Positions 62,858-64,000 of a stretch of DNA of 64,000 nt are shown one piece after another; the first letter of the stretch is position 1, and each line of letters begins with the position of its first letter. The notes below the pieces were generated by a model, which was not told the DNA's origin, did not search any database, and was given only the letters and a program-made list of their open reading frames with translations. This DNA comes from Polaribacter atrinae (GTDB lineage Bacteria > Bacteroidota > Bacteroidia > Flavobacteriales > Flavobacteriaceae): the NCBI RefSeq assembly GCF_038023995.1, contig NZ_CP150660.1:3718501-3782500 (forward strand), read 5' to 3'. Both the position numbers and the translations under genes were made by a program.

Positions 62858-64000
62858 ATGTTATCAGTTTCTAATTTATCTGTTCAATTCGGAAAACGAA
62901 TTTTGTTTGATGATGTTAATACAAAATTTCAAACAGGAAATTGTTATGGAATTATTGGCGCAAACGGAGCAGGAAAATCCACTTTCTTAAAAATTATTTC
63001 AGGTGTTCAAGAACCAACTTCAGGTCAGGTTCATTTAGAAAAAGGAAAAAGAATGTCTGTGCTAACGCAAGATCATTACGCTTTTGATGAATTCCCGGTT
63101 TTAGAGACAGTAGTTATGGGTAACAAAGAGCTGTTCAAGATAAAAAAGCAAATTGATGATTTGTATGCAGACTATACAGATGAAAATGCTGAGAAAATTG
63201 GTGAACTTCAAATAATTTTTGAAGAAATGAATGGTTGGAATGCAGATTCTGATGCAGCCGCAATGTTATCTAACTTAGGTATTTCTGAAGATTTGCATTA
63301 TACAGAAATGAAAGACCTAGATGGTAAACAAAAAGTACGTGTATTAATTGCACAAGCGCTTTTTGGAAATCCAGATGTTTTAATAATGGATGAGCCTACC
63401 AATGATTTAGATTTTGAAACCATCGCTTGGCTAGAAAACTTTATTGCAAACTTTGATAACTGTGTAATTGTTGTTTCGCATGATAGACACTTTTTAGATG
63501 CCGTTTGTACACATATTTCTGATATCGATTATGGTAAAATAAACAACTATTCTGGTAACTATACATTTTGGTATGAGTCTAGTCAGTTAGCAACAAGACA
63601 AAGAGCACAACAAAATAAGAAAGCAGAAGAAAAAAAGAAGGAATTAGAAGAGTTCATCCGTCGTTTTTCTGCAAATATGGCAAAATCTAAGCAAGCAACT
63701 TCTCGTAAAAAAATGATCGAGAAATTAAATGTTGATGAAATTAAGCCTTCAAGTAGACGTTATCCTGCTATCATTTTTGATAGAGATAGAGAAGCTGGAG
63801 ATCAAATTTTAAACGTAGAAGGTTTATCTAAAGAATTTGAAGGAGAGAAATTATTTGATGATGTACATATCAATTTAAATAAAGGTGATAAAATTGCTGT
63901 TATTTCTAGAAACTCTAGAGCTGTAACTGCTTTTTATCAAATTATTAATGATAATGAAAAGGCAGACGCAGGTAAATTTGATTGGGGAGTTACAACTACA
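62858..64000 (+). CDS. ABC-F family ATPase, YbiT-like (3-end outside window)
   Basis: 381 residues are visible; the gene runs off the window. First nucleotide-binding domain: GANGAGKSTF (Walker A) and VLIMDEPTNDLDFET (Walker B), then SHDRHFLDAVCTHI. The signature motif is degenerate, DLDGKQKVRVLIAQAL instead of LSGGQ, as in YbiT. The linker is Lys-rich (KKAEEKKKELEEF). The second domain opens with DKIAVISRNSRAVTAFY, where a normal Walker A Lys is missing. ABC-F proteins act at the ribosome E site. Confidence 0.92.
   Translation, partial: MLSVSNLSVQFGKRILFDDVNTKFQTGNCYGIIGANGAGKSTFLKIISGVQEPTSGQVHLEKGKRMSVLTQDHYAFDEFPVLETVVMGNKELFKIKKQIDDLYADYTDENAEKIGELQIIFEEMNGWNADSDAAAMLSNLGISEDLHYTEMKDLDGKQKVRVLIAQALFGNPDVLIMDEPTNDLDFETIAWLENFIANFDNCVIVVSHDRHFLDAVCTHISDIDYGKINNYSGNYTFWYESSQLATRQRAQQNKKAEEKKKELEEFIRRFSANMAKSKQATSRKKMIEKLNVDEIKPSSRRYPAIIFDRDREAGDQILNVEGLSKEFEGEKLFDDVHINLNKGDKIAVISRNSRAVTAFYQIINDNEKADAGKFDWGVTTT

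Overview
The window is AT-rich chromosomal DNA from a marine-type member of the Flavobacteriaceae (Bacteroidota), most like Polaribacter or Tenacibaculum. I infer this from protein style (split Fe-S oxidoreductase pair, flavobacterial LptD and TamB, HemC-HemD fusion, menaquinone genes), from promoters with the Bacteroidota -7 box TAnnTTTG, from weak ribosome sites, and from hairpin-type intergenic repeats. The species assignment is an inference. No rRNA, tRNA or CRISPR array was seen.

Layout. 1-157: tail of a response-regulator receiver domain. 188-7748: an LtaS-like sulfatase-fold enzyme and tsaD leftward, then tamB rightward. 7976-10821: pfkA, gapA, a terminator, mgsA, and a convergent ridA. 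10931-15799: envelope genes (lptD leftward; amidase and an MCE/MlaD-like protein rightward). 15823-18055: a membrane-anchored Fe-S protein and a CCG-domain Fe-S protein. 18080-25412: two bacterial PH-domain membrane proteins and a menaquinone block (menA, menC, menE) with a UPF0173 hydrolase, an SRPBCC protein and a CPBP protease. 25413-25846: a gap holding a promoter plus terminator about 100 bp apart, a small-RNA candidate. 25847-33804: thioredoxin-like protein, OmpA-type protein, Ppx/GppA, SixA, PdxH, a YhiN-like flavoprotein, an SSS symporter, recR and a lipoprotein.

33865-46074 is a heme locus carrying the C5 pathway from glutamyl-tRNA to protoheme: leftward hemJ, hemH, a SpoU methyltransferase and an AraC-type regulator; rightward hemA, hemCD, hemB, hemL, hemE, a CHMI-like tautomerase, an EI24 protein and hemF, closed by a strong terminator. 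Its intergenic gaps carry hairpin repeats, one of them a repeat nested in another repeat.

46224-49916 is the accessory part: a TPR gene cut short by stacked insertion sequences. An IS256-family element with an 8-bp target duplication sits 1-2 bp from the end of an IS3-family element. 50160-58635 returns to core genes: an AsmA-like protein, two small membrane proteins, YbaB, a prolyl oligopeptidase, then a cysteine-synthase homologue and an alpha-oxoamine synthase that I propose make the sulfonolipid precursor capnine. 58636-59316 is a 680-bp gap with a large imperfect palindrome. 59317-64000: a DEAD-box helicase, a thioredoxin-fold lipoprotein without CXXC, and the start of a YbiT-like ABC-F ATPase.

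I found no clear defence system or large novel gene cassette. The most novel-looking items are the small-RNA candidate at 25.6 kb, the repeat-punctuated heme locus with the nested repeat, the 58.8-kb palindrome, and the capnine pair.
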